From Curvibacter sp. AEP1-3 (GTDB lineage Bacteria; Pseudomonadota; Gammaproteobacteria; Burkholderiales; Burkholderiaceae_C): a stretch of DNA of 64,000 bases. The notes beneath the pieces were generated by a model. It saw only the letters and a list, made by a program, of their open reading frames with translations. It had not been told where the DNA came from and did no database searches. The stretch's first letter is position 1. Each line of letters begins with the position of its first letter. The stretch covers positions 558,001 through 622,000 of the forward strand of contig NZ_CP015698.1 in the NCBI RefSeq assembly GCF_002163715.1, read 5' to 3'. The translations under genes were made by a program, and so were the position numbers. Positions 1-7,285 of the stretch are shown here, piece after piece.

Positions 1-230
1 CTGTTGGCACTGCGAGAATCCCCAATAAGTGCCCACTGGTTGTTTGTAGAGGCTGGATAGATGGCGCTACCAAAGCTCACTTCGGATCCTGTTTCCGGGT
101 GAATAAGCGCTGTCATTCCAGCATTCCACTTTGGCACCATTTGCTGCTGACCAGCGGCGTTTTTAAAGCCGATATGGTTGCGAGTTGGGTCCGATAGAAC
201 GTCTACTTTTGAGCTGATATCGAGTGGCAT
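1..230 (-). CDS. Phage protein, probable SGNH/GDSL hydrolase (3' part outside window)
   Basis: The reading frame opens with an ATG preceded by CTGGAGAAC, a good ribosome binding site, and runs off the left edge after about 76 codons. The visible part is MPLDISSKVD..., with WALIGDSRSAN near residues 66-76. The IGDS core resembles block I (GDS) of SGNH/GDSL esterases, which occur as virion or tail-associated hydrolases in phages. The gene starts 24 bases downstream of the portal gene stop on the same strand, a place where lambda-type phages usually carry the head maturation protease. What is seen is the frame, the start and the GDS motif; the hydrolase call is inference because the catalytic Asp-His block lies outside the window. 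Confidence 0.55.
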   Translation of the reverse strand, partial: MPLDISSKVDVLSDPTRNHIGFKNAAGQQQMVPKWNAGMTALIHPETGSEVSFGSAIYPASTNNQWALIGDSRSAN

Positions 231-254
231 GGAAGTTCTCCAGGTCAGTGAGGT

Positions 255-1763
255 TTAAGCGACCGGCGGTTTTCCGGTAGAGGGCGTAGCCCCGGGGGTG
301 CCGTCGTAAGCGGTGAGCTGCACGCCCACTTCGGCGGCCAGCTTCATGGCCATGGCGATGGCGTCGACGGTGTCCTCGAAGTCGTAGCCCATGGCAGCGC
401 ACAGGTCTTGGGGTGACATGAGGCCTGCTTTGACGGCGAGGATCTTGGCTTCCATGTCGCCTTTGGGATCGACCCATTCCCAGCGGCGGGCCTGCCACTC
501 ATGGCGGCTGAACTTGGCCAGCTTGCTGTAAGGCAAAGCATTACCGTTGGGAAATGTGATGGCACCACTGAGCAGGGCCATCTTGAGCCAAGCACGAAAG
601 ACGGGCTCCATGAAAACGTTGATGAACCACTCTTGGTCATCCATCCAGCGGTCGCGCTCTTCCAAGGCACCCGAGCGGATGCTGCTGTAGCTGACGCCTT
701 CCAGATCATTGCCGACCGAGTGATAAGCCACGCACCAGCCGCTGGCCACACGCTGCAGGGCGGTTTTGACGAACGGGCCAAACACCTCATTGGGGTATTT
801 GCTTTCGTGCGGCTGAAAGGTGGTGCCGGCGGGCAGTGTGTCGTACACGCCGGGCTGGCTGGTGGTGATGATGGGGGCACCGGGCTCAGCACTTTCTGGC
901 GCACCAATGGGTGCTTGCGCCTCGGCACTGGTGAAGAAGCCGTAGTGGTTGGCACCATGCTCGGCAGCCAGCACGGCCGACAGCATGAAGCCGCCCAGGT
1001 GGTGCAGGCTGAGCATGCCCGGGGCCATCCAAGGGATGCCGCGCAGCTGCTCGGCGCGCTCGACTTTGAAGCGGTGCAGCACCTCGGTGGTGGGCACGCG
1101 GATCCGGGTGCGGCTGCTGCTGACGCCGTCGTTGGGGTGGGCAGCAAACAGGTGCACGGCCACGGGGCGGCGGTAGGCATCGACCTCGACGCCCATGATG
1201 ACGGCGTTGGTGGAGCCGGTGGCGCCGACGTTGTAGGTGGTGTCGATGCGGTCTACATCGATGACTTGCAGTGCGAAGTTGAATTTATTGCCGGCGTCTT
1301 TGCCTTGAATGAAGCGGACCAGAAACTCGCCATCACTGGGCAGGCCACCGACGATGGTGGTGCACAGGTCGCGCAGGCTTTGCTGGCCGGCTACATCGCA
1401 GGCGAGGCCCCATTCGGCCCATGCCTCTTCAATGGCGTTGCTGGCAGCGCGGTCGGGCTTGCCTGGTGCGTCTTGCACGCGAGACTGCAGCCGGATACCA
1501 CCGGGGCCGATGATGTTGCTGGTGACCATGCGCGTGTACTTGGCGGCATAGTCGTTGTTGTGGCGCAGGTCGCGGCCACGGGAGCGCAGGCGGTTGAGGT
1601 CGCCGCGCAGCTCTTGGTTGATGGACTGCTCGGTGGTGATCCAGTCAGACGCCAAGCGGCCGAGCTGCGCGCCCTGAAAACGCCGCGTTTGGGCTTGTCC
1701 ACCGAAGTAGCGGGCCACGGCACCGCGTGCGCGCTGGATGAGGCTGCGATATTGCATGGCCAT
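255..1763 (-). CDS. Phage portal protein, lambda family
   Basis: A 502-residue protein matching lambda-family (Phage_portal_2 type) portals in length and style. The N-terminal region is basic (ARGAVARYFGG), followed by 'RLRSRGRDLRHNNDYAAKY' and 'NIIGPGGIRLQ', typical of the family; the central part holds 'EVLHRFKVERAEQLRGIPW', and the C-terminus is Pro/Gly-rich. The portal forms the dodecameric ring at the capsid vertex through which DNA is packaged by the terminase encoded about 1 kb upstream. The start shown is the first of two in-frame ATGs (the other is at 1757). It follows the connector-like gene by 8 bases, so the two are surely co-transcribed. Confidence 0.9.
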   Translation of the reverse strand: MAMQYRSLIQRARGAVARYFGGQAQTRRFQGAQLGRLASDWITTEQSINQELRGDLNRLRSRGRDLRHNNDYAAKYTRMVTSNIIGPGGIRLQSRVQDAPGKPDRAASNAIEEAWAEWGLACDVAGQQSLRDLCTTIVGGLPSDGEFLVRFIQGKDAGNKFNFALQVIDVDRIDTTYNVGATGSTNAVIMGVEVDAYRRPVAVHLFAAHPNDGVSSSRTRIRVPTTEVLHRFKVERAEQLRGIPWMAPGMLSLHHLGGFMLSAVLAAEHGANHYGFFTSAEAQAPIGAPESAEPGAPIITTSQPGVYDTLPAGTTFQPHESKYPNEVFGPFVKTALQRVASGWCVAYHSVGNDLEGVSYSSIRSGALEERDRWMDDQEWFINVFMEPVFRAWLKMALLSGAITFPNGNALPYSKLAKFSRHEWQARRWEWVDPKGDMEAKILAVKAGLMSPQDLCAAMGYDFEDTVDAIAMAMKLAAEVGVQLTAYDGTPGATPSTGKPPVA

Positions 1764-1771
1764 GGGAGCCC

Positions 1772-2335
1772 TTAGTAGTTGCCGCCAAAGCGCACGAACA
1801 CCCGACGCGGATCACCCATGCCGCGGGCAATGAGGTTGGCGGCGGTTTCACGAGCGACTTCGGCGCGGTATCGGTCGCGCAGGGCCAGCAGCTCAGCCAT
1901 GGGGATGCGCTGCAAGCTGCGCCCGGCGATGGTGTAGTTGGCGGCGGTGAGGTTGGCGCCGTCTTCGAGGTAGGCCTCGATGTTGGCCAGCACGCGGCGG
2001 GCGTGGGTGCGGGCATCGAGCGTGGCAGCGGAGAAGCTGCTTTGCACTTTGAAGGTGCCGCTGCCTACGGTGTAGACCTCGCCGGACTTGCTGACGCGGG
2101 CGCGCCAGGTGTAGTCACCCGGCACCCAGTCGGCGGTGGTGGTTGCGGCTACGGTGATGAGGTGATCGGACCCGCTGGCGGTGCCGATGACGGTGATTTT
2201 GCTGGTGCCGTTGATGAGCACATAGCTGAGCTCCCAGCCTTCAGTTGCCGGGTATTCAGCCAGTGTTTTGAGCCACTTGGCAGTGTCGCCTGCGATGAGT
2301 ACATCGGGCTCGGTGGTGGGTGTGGGTGCAGCCAT
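1772..2335 (-). CDS. Probable head-tail connector with an N-terminal beta-rich domain
   Basis: A 187-residue protein between the Mor-like gene and the portal. The first 95 or so residues are rich in Thr/Val/Gly and beta-strand-like (ITVIGTASGSDHLITVAATT), resembling an immunoglobulin-like fold. The last 80 are helical, with 'YTIAGRSLQRIPMAELLALR', which resembles the small gpW-type head-tail joining proteins of lambda-like phages. Lambda gpW is about 68 residues and sits in the same place between terminase and portal. The two-part layout suggests a fusion of a decoration-like domain with a gpW-like connector. The assignment rests on position and that short motif, so the function is probable rather than established. 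Confidence 0.55.
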   Translation of the reverse strand: MAAPTPTTEPDVLIAGDTAKWLKTLAEYPATEGWELSYVLINGTSKITVIGTASGSDHLITVAATTTADWVPGDYTWRARVSKSGEVYTVGSGTFKVQSSFSAATLDARTHARRVLANIEAYLEDGANLTAANYTIAGRSLQRIPMAELLALRDRYRAEVARETAANLIARGMGDPRRVFVRFGGNY

Positions 2336-2361
2336 TTGGCCCCTACTTTGGGGGGCCTTGT

Positions 2362-2389
2362 GTCTAGTTTTTAAGGCAAGAAACTAGAC
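2362..2389. terminator. Perfect 9-bp inverted repeat between Mor-like and connector genes
   Basis: GTCTAGTTT and AAACTAGAC flank a 10-base loop, a perfect 9-bp stem just after the Mor-like gene stop and 27 bases before the connector start. There is no T-run after it on the minus strand, so it is not a classical intrinsic terminator. It could be a processing or attenuation hairpin inside the packaging operon. Confidence 0.5.
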
Positions 2390-2393
2390 GTTT

Positions 2394-2711
2394 TCAGCTT
2401 TTGATGATCTGCCACAGGCGCGAGCGGCTGACTTTGTAGCGGCGCTCCAGCAGGGCAATGCGCTCACCCCGGAGGTAGTCGGCTTTGATCTGGGCATTGC
2501 GCTCGCTGCTGCCCTCCCCGCTGCGGCGGGCAATGTAGGGGCGGTCCCCCGCCCACTTGGCGCGGATCTGCTTGTCGGCCTGCTTGGCCAGCTCGGCGGT
2601 GAAGCCGGGGGCCATGGCCAGGACGAGGGAGAGCATGTCCTCAATGATGTCGTTCTCGCTGCCAGCGTGGGCGGCGGGGGTGGCGGCTTTGCTGTGGGTA
2701 GGGGTCACCAT
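2394..2711 (-). CDS. Mor-like transcription activator family protein
   Basis: A 105-residue protein. The C-terminal half, from 'DRPYIARRS' to 'RRYKVSRSRLWQIIKS', resembles the dimerisation and helix-turn-helix region of the Mor/C family of middle and late activators known from phage Mu; the HTH is 'GERIALLERRYKVSRSRLWQ'. The N-terminal 40 residues are Ala/His-rich and then helical. Its ATG lies just upstream of the terL stop, so it is translated with the packaging genes. A regulator inside the packaging operon suggests feed-forward control of late genes, which is inference. An alternative is a structural gene with chance similarity; the HTH pattern makes that less likely. Confidence 0.6.
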   Translation of the reverse strand: MVTPTHSKAATPAAHAGSENDIIEDMLSLVLAMAPGFTAELAKQADKQIRAKWAGDRPYIARRSGEGSSERNAQIKADYLRGERIALLERRYKVSRSRLWQIIKS

Positions 2712-4624
2712 GTGGGCCTCGATGGGTTTCGGTTATGAGATGGACGCTGAATAAGGGGGCGCTGCACCGGCTGGGCGACCGGTGCGGGCTTGGTTTCGGG
2801 GGCTTCGTAGACGCCGGGAGCCACCTGGTTGAGCAGCAAGGTCTCCAGTCGGTCCCAGTCGGCCTTGGTGGCGCGGTGCAGGCGCAGCTCGGGGTGGTGA
2901 GCGGCGGCAAAGGCGTAGACCCATGTGTCCAAGGGCTCGTTGCGGGCACCGCGGCGGTTCACGAAGCGGTTTTGGGCGGGGTTGTAGGTTTCGGACACCA
3001 GCCCGGGAAAGTATTCGGCGGGCAATTCGCTGGTGAAGTGGGTGACGCGCAGCTCGGGGTCTTTGGCGCTGTCCACACTCAGGCGGCTGTAGAGCCAGTG
3101 CTTGATGCCGACCGTACCCACGTGGTGGGTCATCACGCCGCGTTTGTCGTGCTGGCCCTTCCAGGTAACGTCTTGCAGCTTGCCCTTGGACAGCACGGGC
3201 GCGTTGTTGGGGATGGCACCGAAGATGCACAGGGGACGGCGCACGCGGCGGCTGCGGACGAAGTTTTTCACATCCTCGGTGCGGTGGCCACCGGCGTCGT
3301 TGGCCATGGCTTCCACCCGCAAGGTGCCGCCGTACTCGGACTGGATGGGCTTGTTGAGGTATTCAGTGAGCGCATTCCACACCTCGGGGCCGGCCGGATC
3401 GCCGGGCAGCTCGACATAGTCCAGCACCCAGAAGGCCATGCCACGGCCCCAGCCCACGAGCTGCACGGCCAAGCGGTTGTCTTGCGTGTCCACGCCGGCA
3501 GTGACGCAGAGCACACCCTTGGGGGCCACGCGCAGGGCGTAGGGCTCGGCGCGATCGGCAATGGCGTTGTGCTTGACGTTGCGCATGGCTTGGTCTTCCC
3601 AGGCTTCGGCGCGGCGGTCATTCACAAAGGTCTTGAGGCGGGACTGGTCACCCTGCGCATCCACCCACGCTTGCGCCATATCAAGCCAGCGAGGGCCCAG
3701 GCCGAAACGGTAGTAAAGGAAGTTGGCGCGATAGCCGCGGATCTTTCGGCCCGGATGGGTGGGCACCCAGCGGCCACGGTCAGTCATCCAGTCTTTGTGG
3801 TGCTCTTCGATTTCGGCGCCGCACTCAGGGCATACCACCCATGCACGGATGACTTTGCCATCGGGGCCCGTAGACCAATGAAACCCCGCCCAGGTGAGCG
3901 CATGCTCGTGGCCACAGTGGGGGCAAGGCACCTGATAGTGGCGCTGATCTGAGACTTCCCATTTGGCCTCGAGGCGGCACTGGCCGATGATTTCGGGAGT
4001 ACCAACGCTTGCGCGTTTATAAGTGCTGGGAAATGCGCTAGGACGGCCGTCCAGCAAGGCGTCTGGGTCATCACCTGACTTGAGACTGGCCGCAAAGCTG
4101 CTGAATTCGTCCGCCAGCACCAGCTTGGCACTGGTGCTCTTAAGGCGCTTGGGGTTACCGGCGTGCTCAATGTATAGCTGGCCACCGGCAAAGTCTTTGA
4201 ATTCTTTGGTGTTCGAGCTGTTGCGGCTGTTGGTGCTGGTGAGGGCTTCGGCGCAGGCGGGGGTTTCCTCTAGCAGCGGGTTGAGCTTTTGGTTGATGAA
4301 CTTCTGCTGAGAAACCTCGCCGGGCAGCACCACTAGGATGGGCCCGGGGTTCTCGCACATCGTGTAGCCGATGACGTTGGTCTCCAGCTCGGATTTGCCG
4401 AACTGGATGGGGAAAATGCAAACGATCTCCTGCACCGGGCTGCGGGCGGACATGCTGTCCATTGGCTCACGTAGCAACGGGGACCGGTCAGTAGACCAAC
4501 GGCCGGGGATGGCGCTGGCCTTGCTACTCAGCACCCGGTTGGCGTCTGCCCACTGACTGACGGTGAGCGGCTTGCGTGGTGCAATGGCGCGCGCCGCGCT
4601 GTGGAAAAGTCCTGCTGCTTGCAT
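2705..4624 (-). CDS. Phage terminase large subunit, lambda GpA type
   Basis: A 639-residue terminase ATPase-nuclease that pumps DNA into proheads and cuts it. The visible landmarks are a Walker A-like segment FPIQFGKSE (residues 71-79; GpA proteins have a deviant K-S loop), a Walker B LVLADEF (168-174), two Cys pairs CPHC and CPEC (234-268) of a zinc-binding insert, the nuclease start GVDTQDNRL (377-385), and the late motif NEPLDTWVYAFAA. Length and order match the GpA family. It starts 2 bases downstream of the terS stop, and its stop overlaps the region of the Mor-like start. Confidence 0.95.
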   Translation of the reverse strand: MQAAGLFHSAARAIAPRKPLTVSQWADANRVLSSKASAIPGRWSTDRSPLLREPMDSMSARSPVQEIVCIFPIQFGKSELETNVIGYTMCENPGPILVVLPGEVSQQKFINQKLNPLLEETPACAEALTSTNSRNSSNTKEFKDFAGGQLYIEHAGNPKRLKSTSAKLVLADEFSSFAASLKSGDDPDALLDGRPSAFPSTYKRASVGTPEIIGQCRLEAKWEVSDQRHYQVPCPHCGHEHALTWAGFHWSTGPDGKVIRAWVVCPECGAEIEEHHKDWMTDRGRWVPTHPGRKIRGYRANFLYYRFGLGPRWLDMAQAWVDAQGDQSRLKTFVNDRRAEAWEDQAMRNVKHNAIADRAEPYALRVAPKGVLCVTAGVDTQDNRLAVQLVGWGRGMAFWVLDYVELPGDPAGPEVWNALTEYLNKPIQSEYGGTLRVEAMANDAGGHRTEDVKNFVRSRRVRRPLCIFGAIPNNAPVLSKGKLQDVTWKGQHDKRGVMTHHVGTVGIKHWLYSRLSVDSAKDPELRVTHFTSELPAEYFPGLVSETYNPAQNRFVNRRGARNEPLDTWVYAFAAAHHPELRLHRATKADWDRLETLLLNQVAPGVYEAPETKPAPVAQPVQRPLIQRPSHNRNPSRPTW

Positions 4625-4626
4625 GG

Positions 4627-5253
4627 CTAAAACTCCCCCTTGCCCAGCTTGGCCAAGCTTTGCGCGGCAGTATCCAGCGCGTGCTCCACCTCATTGGAAA
4701 GGATGGACTTGATCTGGGTCTCATCACTCGTGGCGGCGAGCTGTGGTGCCAGGTTGTAGGGCAATCCCTCGATACTCGTACGCAAGACGGTGATGATTTC
4801 AGCTACCACCGCGCGGACTTCGGAGGCGGGCAACAGCTCGCGGATCTTCTCGCGATAGCTGGCCTCGGCTTCCATGGCGGCGAAGTGCTCGCGCTTGGCC
4901 TTGCTGCCCTGGTAGTCGTAGCCCTGCCCGGCGGGTGGCTGCTCGCCCTCACCCGCTACAGAATTGGTAGCTGCTTGCGCACTACTGGCGTGCGCTGGCG
5001 CTTGATTTGTCTTGCTTTCTGCATGGCCGGTAGCCACCTCGGCGCCGCGCTCTTCGGCGTGGCGGGCAGCCACACCGGCTTTGCTGGGGTCGCGGGTTTC
5101 GGCGATGCGTGCAATGCTCTCTTGCACCCGCACGGTCTTGCCGTCTTCGGCCAGCACCAAGCGGCCGGTCTTTTTGAGCTCGCTGCCGTAGCCGACTTTG
5201 ACGCCGATCAGGCGGCAGAACTCGGACAGGGTTGCCGTTTCGGGGGTGCTCAT
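4627..5253 (-). CDS. Phage terminase small subunit
   Basis: A 208-residue protein directly upstream of terL and probably the DNA-recognition subunit. The N-terminal 60 residues (SEFCRLIGVKVGYGSELKKT) look like the winged-helix DNA-binding part of Nu1-type small terminases. The middle, about residues 70-110, is low-complexity Ala/Gln/Ser/Glu. The C-terminal 100 residues are helical (EASYREKIRELLPASEV) and probably oligomerise. The low-complexity middle is partly encoded by a 44-bp dispersed repeat (4954-4997), so this linker seems to have taken up a repeat without losing frame. The gene overlaps the 71-residue upstream gene by 4 bases. Confidence 0.75.
   Translation of the reverse strand: MSTPETATLSEFCRLIGVKVGYGSELKKTGRLVLAEDGKTVRVQESIARIAETRDPSKAGVAARHAEERGAEVATGHAESKTNQAPAHASSAQAATNSVAGEGEQPPAGQGYDYQGSKAKREHFAAMEAEASYREKIRELLPASEVRAVVAEIITVLRTSIEGLPYNLAPQLAATSDETQIKSILSNEVEHALDTAAQSLAKLGKGEF
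4954..4997 (-). repeat. 44-bp dispersed repeat, copy 1 (inside terS)
   Basis: Read on the minus strand it contains AGCGC, then TGCGCAAGCAGCTA, then TGTAGC at the family's fixed spacing. It is read through in frame within the terminase small subunit, where it encodes part of the Ala/Ser/Gln-rich linker. It is the only prophage copy and the only one of the nine confident copies in this orientation. Confidence 0.75.
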
Positions 5254-5465
5254 CGGGGGACCTCGCCTTTGAAATACTTCATGGGTTCGGGCTTCAGCCA
5301 GGCGGCGTGCACCTCTTTGGCTGGGCCGAGTGGGTAGGGTTCGGAGTGATCCAGCTCGCGCACCCGGATGACTTCGCCGGATTGCATGGCGATGACCGAT
5401 TTGTCGCCGAGCAGGTAGCGGTGGCCTTGTAATGCGGTGGCAAAGTCACCGGGTGCGGTTTTCAT
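5250..5465 (-). CDS. Small phage protein of unknown function
   Basis: A 71-residue protein beginning MKTAPGDFATALQGHRYLL and ending MKYFKGEVPR. The composition is ordinary, with no recognised domain, membrane segment or signal peptide. It overlaps the terS start by 4 bases and follows the Rha-family gene by 5 bases, so it belongs to the packaging operon. Small proteins at this place are common in lambda-like prophages, but I cannot assign a role. Confidence 0.65.
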   Translation of the reverse strand: MKTAPGDFATALQGHRYLLGDKSVIAMQSGEVIRVRELDHSEPYPLGPAKEVHAAWLKPEPMKYFKGEVPR

Positions 5466-5470
5466 ACGGG

Positions 5471-6370
5471 CTATTTCTCCATGCAGGTGTTGATACGGTC
5501 CACGCAGGTGCCGAGCCAGTGCACCTCGGTCATGTCATCGGGGCCACTTTTGCAGCCGGCTGGATACATGAATGAGGCAGGGCCCCGCAGATTGCCGTCG
5601 GCGTCCTGGTAGCGCTTGCGCTTGGCGGTAACCATGCCGGCCGCCTGTAGCACGTTGCTCCAACGGGGCAAGGTCAAGGGCTCGGCGCCTTGTTGCTTGA
5701 CCCACCGGCTGTAAAACTCATATGCACTGACAGTCAAGATGGGCAGGCAAGCGCCGGAAGCGAATGCACCAGCCTCGTACTCAGCCCAGAAATTCAGCAC
5801 ACGCTGCACTTCGGGGTTGATTGGTGCGGGCGCTTCCAGCGCGGCCAGCTGGCTGTGGGCCTGCAGTTCATCCAACATGCAGACGCCGGTTTTTAGACGT
5901 GCAACTTCGTTAGCGCGGCGGATGGCCTGGGCGGTGGTCAATCCTGCCACCCGACCGGAGCGGATGACGGCGCGGAAAGTGCGGTCAGCCGCCACCATCA
6001 CATCAGCAGCATGGGACAGGAACAGCGCCCCGCCAGGCTGCGGCAGTTGCTGGGAAGCCAGTTTGTCGCGCAGCTCAAAGAAAGCCCGAACCAGGGCGAC
6101 CTTGAACTTGATGACCAGCGGGCTGTTGCGCATGAAGGTCACCAGCAGGGTGGCTTGCTGCTCGTTCAGAAATGCCACATCGCGAGTCTGTTTGCCTCCG
6201 TTGGTGTCAAAGGGTTCAATTTCAAATTGAACCCTTCCAAACTCAGAGAGACTGTCAACGTGCTTTTTAAGCAGGACCAGAACACTGTTGTGCTCCATTT
6301 CGACGCCTTTTGCGATCGCCAATGAAGTGGTCATGGGTTCGTTGTGGTGAAGCAAAACGAGATCAGACAT
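5471..6370 (-). CDS. Rha-family phage regulatory protein with a primase-like C-terminal module
   Basis: 299 residues from an ATG preceded by AAGGAGGTTGCA, a near-perfect ribosome binding site; an upstream in-frame start at 6394 has none. Residues 1-105 match the Rha family: 'TTSLAIAKGVEMEHNSVL', 'FLNEQQATLLVTFMRN' and 'VIKFKVALVRAFFELR' are its typical blocks. Rha proteins are phage regulators that act early after infection. The last 85 or so residues (EFYSRW..., LPRWSN, RKRY, YPAGC, WLG) align with the C-terminus of the primase-helicase encoded at 8607-11054, suggesting a shared DNA-binding module. It lies just downstream of the putative antisense-RNA immunity leader, so it is a likely target of that control. 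Confidence 0.85.
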   Translation of the reverse strand: MSDLVLLHHNEPMTTSLAIAKGVEMEHNSVLVLLKKHVDSLSEFGRVQFEIEPFDTNGGKQTRDVAFLNEQQATLLVTFMRNSPLVIKFKVALVRAFFELRDKLASQQLPQPGGALFLSHAADVMVAADRTFRAVIRSGRVAGLTTAQAIRRANEVARLKTGVCMLDELQAHSQLAALEAPAPINPEVQRVLNFWAEYEAGAFASGACLPILTVSAYEFYSRWVKQQGAEPLTLPRWSNVLQAAGMVTAKRKRYQDADGNLRGPASFMYPAGCKSGPDDMTEVHWLGTCVDRINTCMEK

Positions 6371-6611
6371 TGCAACCTCCTTGCTTGCTGGCAAGCTGCA
6401 CGGCGCGCAATTGCTGGCGCACCATGTCGTGCAAGCGCTTGTTTTCCACCAGAAAAGCTTGCAGTCGTCGAATTTCGGCGGCTGCGGGGCTATTTGCAGG
6501 TGCGCCGGACAGCCGACCGCCTTTATTGCGGGGCTGCTTGACTGGACGAGCCAGCGCAGTGGGAAGTGGGATGATTTGTGCGCAACGGGGCGCGGATGCG
6601 TTATGAGCCAT
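6363..6611 (-). CDS. Small coiled-coil phage protein of unknown function
   Basis: 82 residues from an ATG with CTGGAGGCC upstream, a strong ribosome binding site. The N-terminal 45 residues are Pro/Ala/Arg-rich and probably disordered. The C-terminal part, 'AEIRRLQAFLVENKRLHDMV', is a predicted amphipathic coiled coil. Its end overlaps the Rha start by 8 bases, which implies translational coupling. It is the first gene after the structured leader (6620-6850), so its expression should depend on read-through of that leader. No family recognised. Confidence 0.6.
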   Translation of the reverse strand: MAHNASAPRCAQIIPLPTALARPVKQPRNKGGRLSGAPANSPAAAEIRRLQAFLVENKRLHDMVRQQLRAVQLASKQGGCNV

Positions 6612-6619
6612 GAATGGCC

Positions 6620-6850
6620 TCCAGGGACTGCGGTTTACAACAACCACCGCACCCGAGACCAATCGAGGGCGGCAGCTCGAATGGGTTGGTCTACCGGGCA
6701 GCCCCTGCGGGAACCGGCGGAGCTTGCGCTCCCCCATCCGAGCCGCCAAAACTGGAGGCACAGACAACGAAGCCGCAGACTCTGCGGAAAAGAGGCCACG
6801 GCTTTCGTCGTGGAGCTGCAACGGGAGACCAATCCCGATCACGCCTTTTT
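6620..6850 (-). ncRNA. Putative P4-type antisense-RNA immunity leader (CI-like RNA locus)
   Basis: On the minus strand this untranslated leader carries two copies of a hairpin whose loop is TTGGTC: CGGGA-TTGGTC-TCCCG at 6837-6822 and CGA-TTGGTC-TCG at 6664-6653. Between them is a hairpin with the complementary loop, GGT-AGACCA-ACC (6695-6684). Seven bases (AGACCAA) can pair with either copy, extended by GGG/CCC around a bulge at the first. Other stems are GGAGC-GCAA-GCTCC (6731-6718), CCGCAGA-g-TCTGCGG (6787-6773) and CCACG...CGTGG (6812-6795). As I recall, phage P4 has the same target/anti-target/target order (seqA, seqB in the CI RNA, seqC), where a processed RNA terminates leader transcription. 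P4-like integrase and primase genes are in the same element. The promoter and RNA ends were not located. Confidence 0.6.
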
Positions 6851-6885
6851 TTGACGTGACGGGCGGAGTGTAGCGCAAGCTAATA

Positions 6886-6899
6886 TGTGTGCATACACA
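6886..6899. promoter_or_regulatory. Palindromic operator-like site between leader and divergent regulator
   Basis: TGTGT-GCAT-ACACA is an inverted repeat with 5-base arms. It lies 12 bases upstream of the ATG at 6912 and upstream of the oppositely directed leader. Placement between two divergent units suggests a regulator binding site, perhaps for the wHTH-like protein encoded at 6912-7259. Inference from position and symmetry only. Confidence 0.4.
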
Positions 6900-6911
6900 A
6901 GGGAGGGAACC

Positions 6912-7259
6912 ATGCGATTCTTTAAAGCACTGCGCATGGCGTTTGCCGGATGGATGGCCAGCAGAGCCAGAAGACGACAGCGCGAGGCGGGCATGCGATC
7001 GACGGCCAACAGCCCAGCTGCGCCGCAACCCGTGACCATGGAACCGATCGCTCCCCAGGTTAAGGGCTACAGCTTGACCATTCCGCAACTGATTTGCCTT
7101 GACTACGGGAGGGACGGAAAGCCCTTCCAGGCGGACAGCAGAGGACCAACCATACGCACGATCCGATCGCTGACCGCCAAAGGTTTGCTCCAAGAATCCA
7201 AACCCGGATGGTTCACGATCACACAAACCGGACTCGGCATTCTCAAAAGTCGGGACTAA
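6912..7259 (+). CDS. Small winged-helix-like protein, divergent to the immunity leader
   Basis: 115 residues from an ATG preceded by GGGAGGGAACC, a strong ribosome binding site. The N-terminal 30 residues are basic and amphipathic (MRFFKALRMAFAGWMASRAR). The C-terminal 50, 'RTIRSLTAKGLLQESKPGWF' followed by TITQTG, read like the recognition helix and wing of a winged-helix DNA-binding domain. It is the only plus-strand gene between the leftward replication and packaging units and diverges from the immunity leader. No named family recognised. A regulatory role is plausible from the fold-like pattern and position but unproven; an accessory inserted gene is the alternative. Confidence 0.55.
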   Translation: MRFFKALRMAFAGWMASRARRRQREAGMRSTANSPAAPQPVTMEPIAPQVKGYSLTIPQLICLDYGRDGKPFQADSRGPTIRTIRSLTAKGLLQESKPGWFTITQTGLGILKSRD

Positions 7260-7285
7260 TAACTGGTTCATAAAGGCGGGCATGT

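Noticed and set aside
163..498. Arg-rich 111-residue minus-strand frame
   Set aside because: It lies within the portal gene in another frame on the same strand and has shadow-like Arg/His/Pro composition.
6381..6854. Plus-strand frames over the immunity leader
   Set aside because: Basic low-quality composition; the DNA is better explained by paired hairpins on the minus strand.
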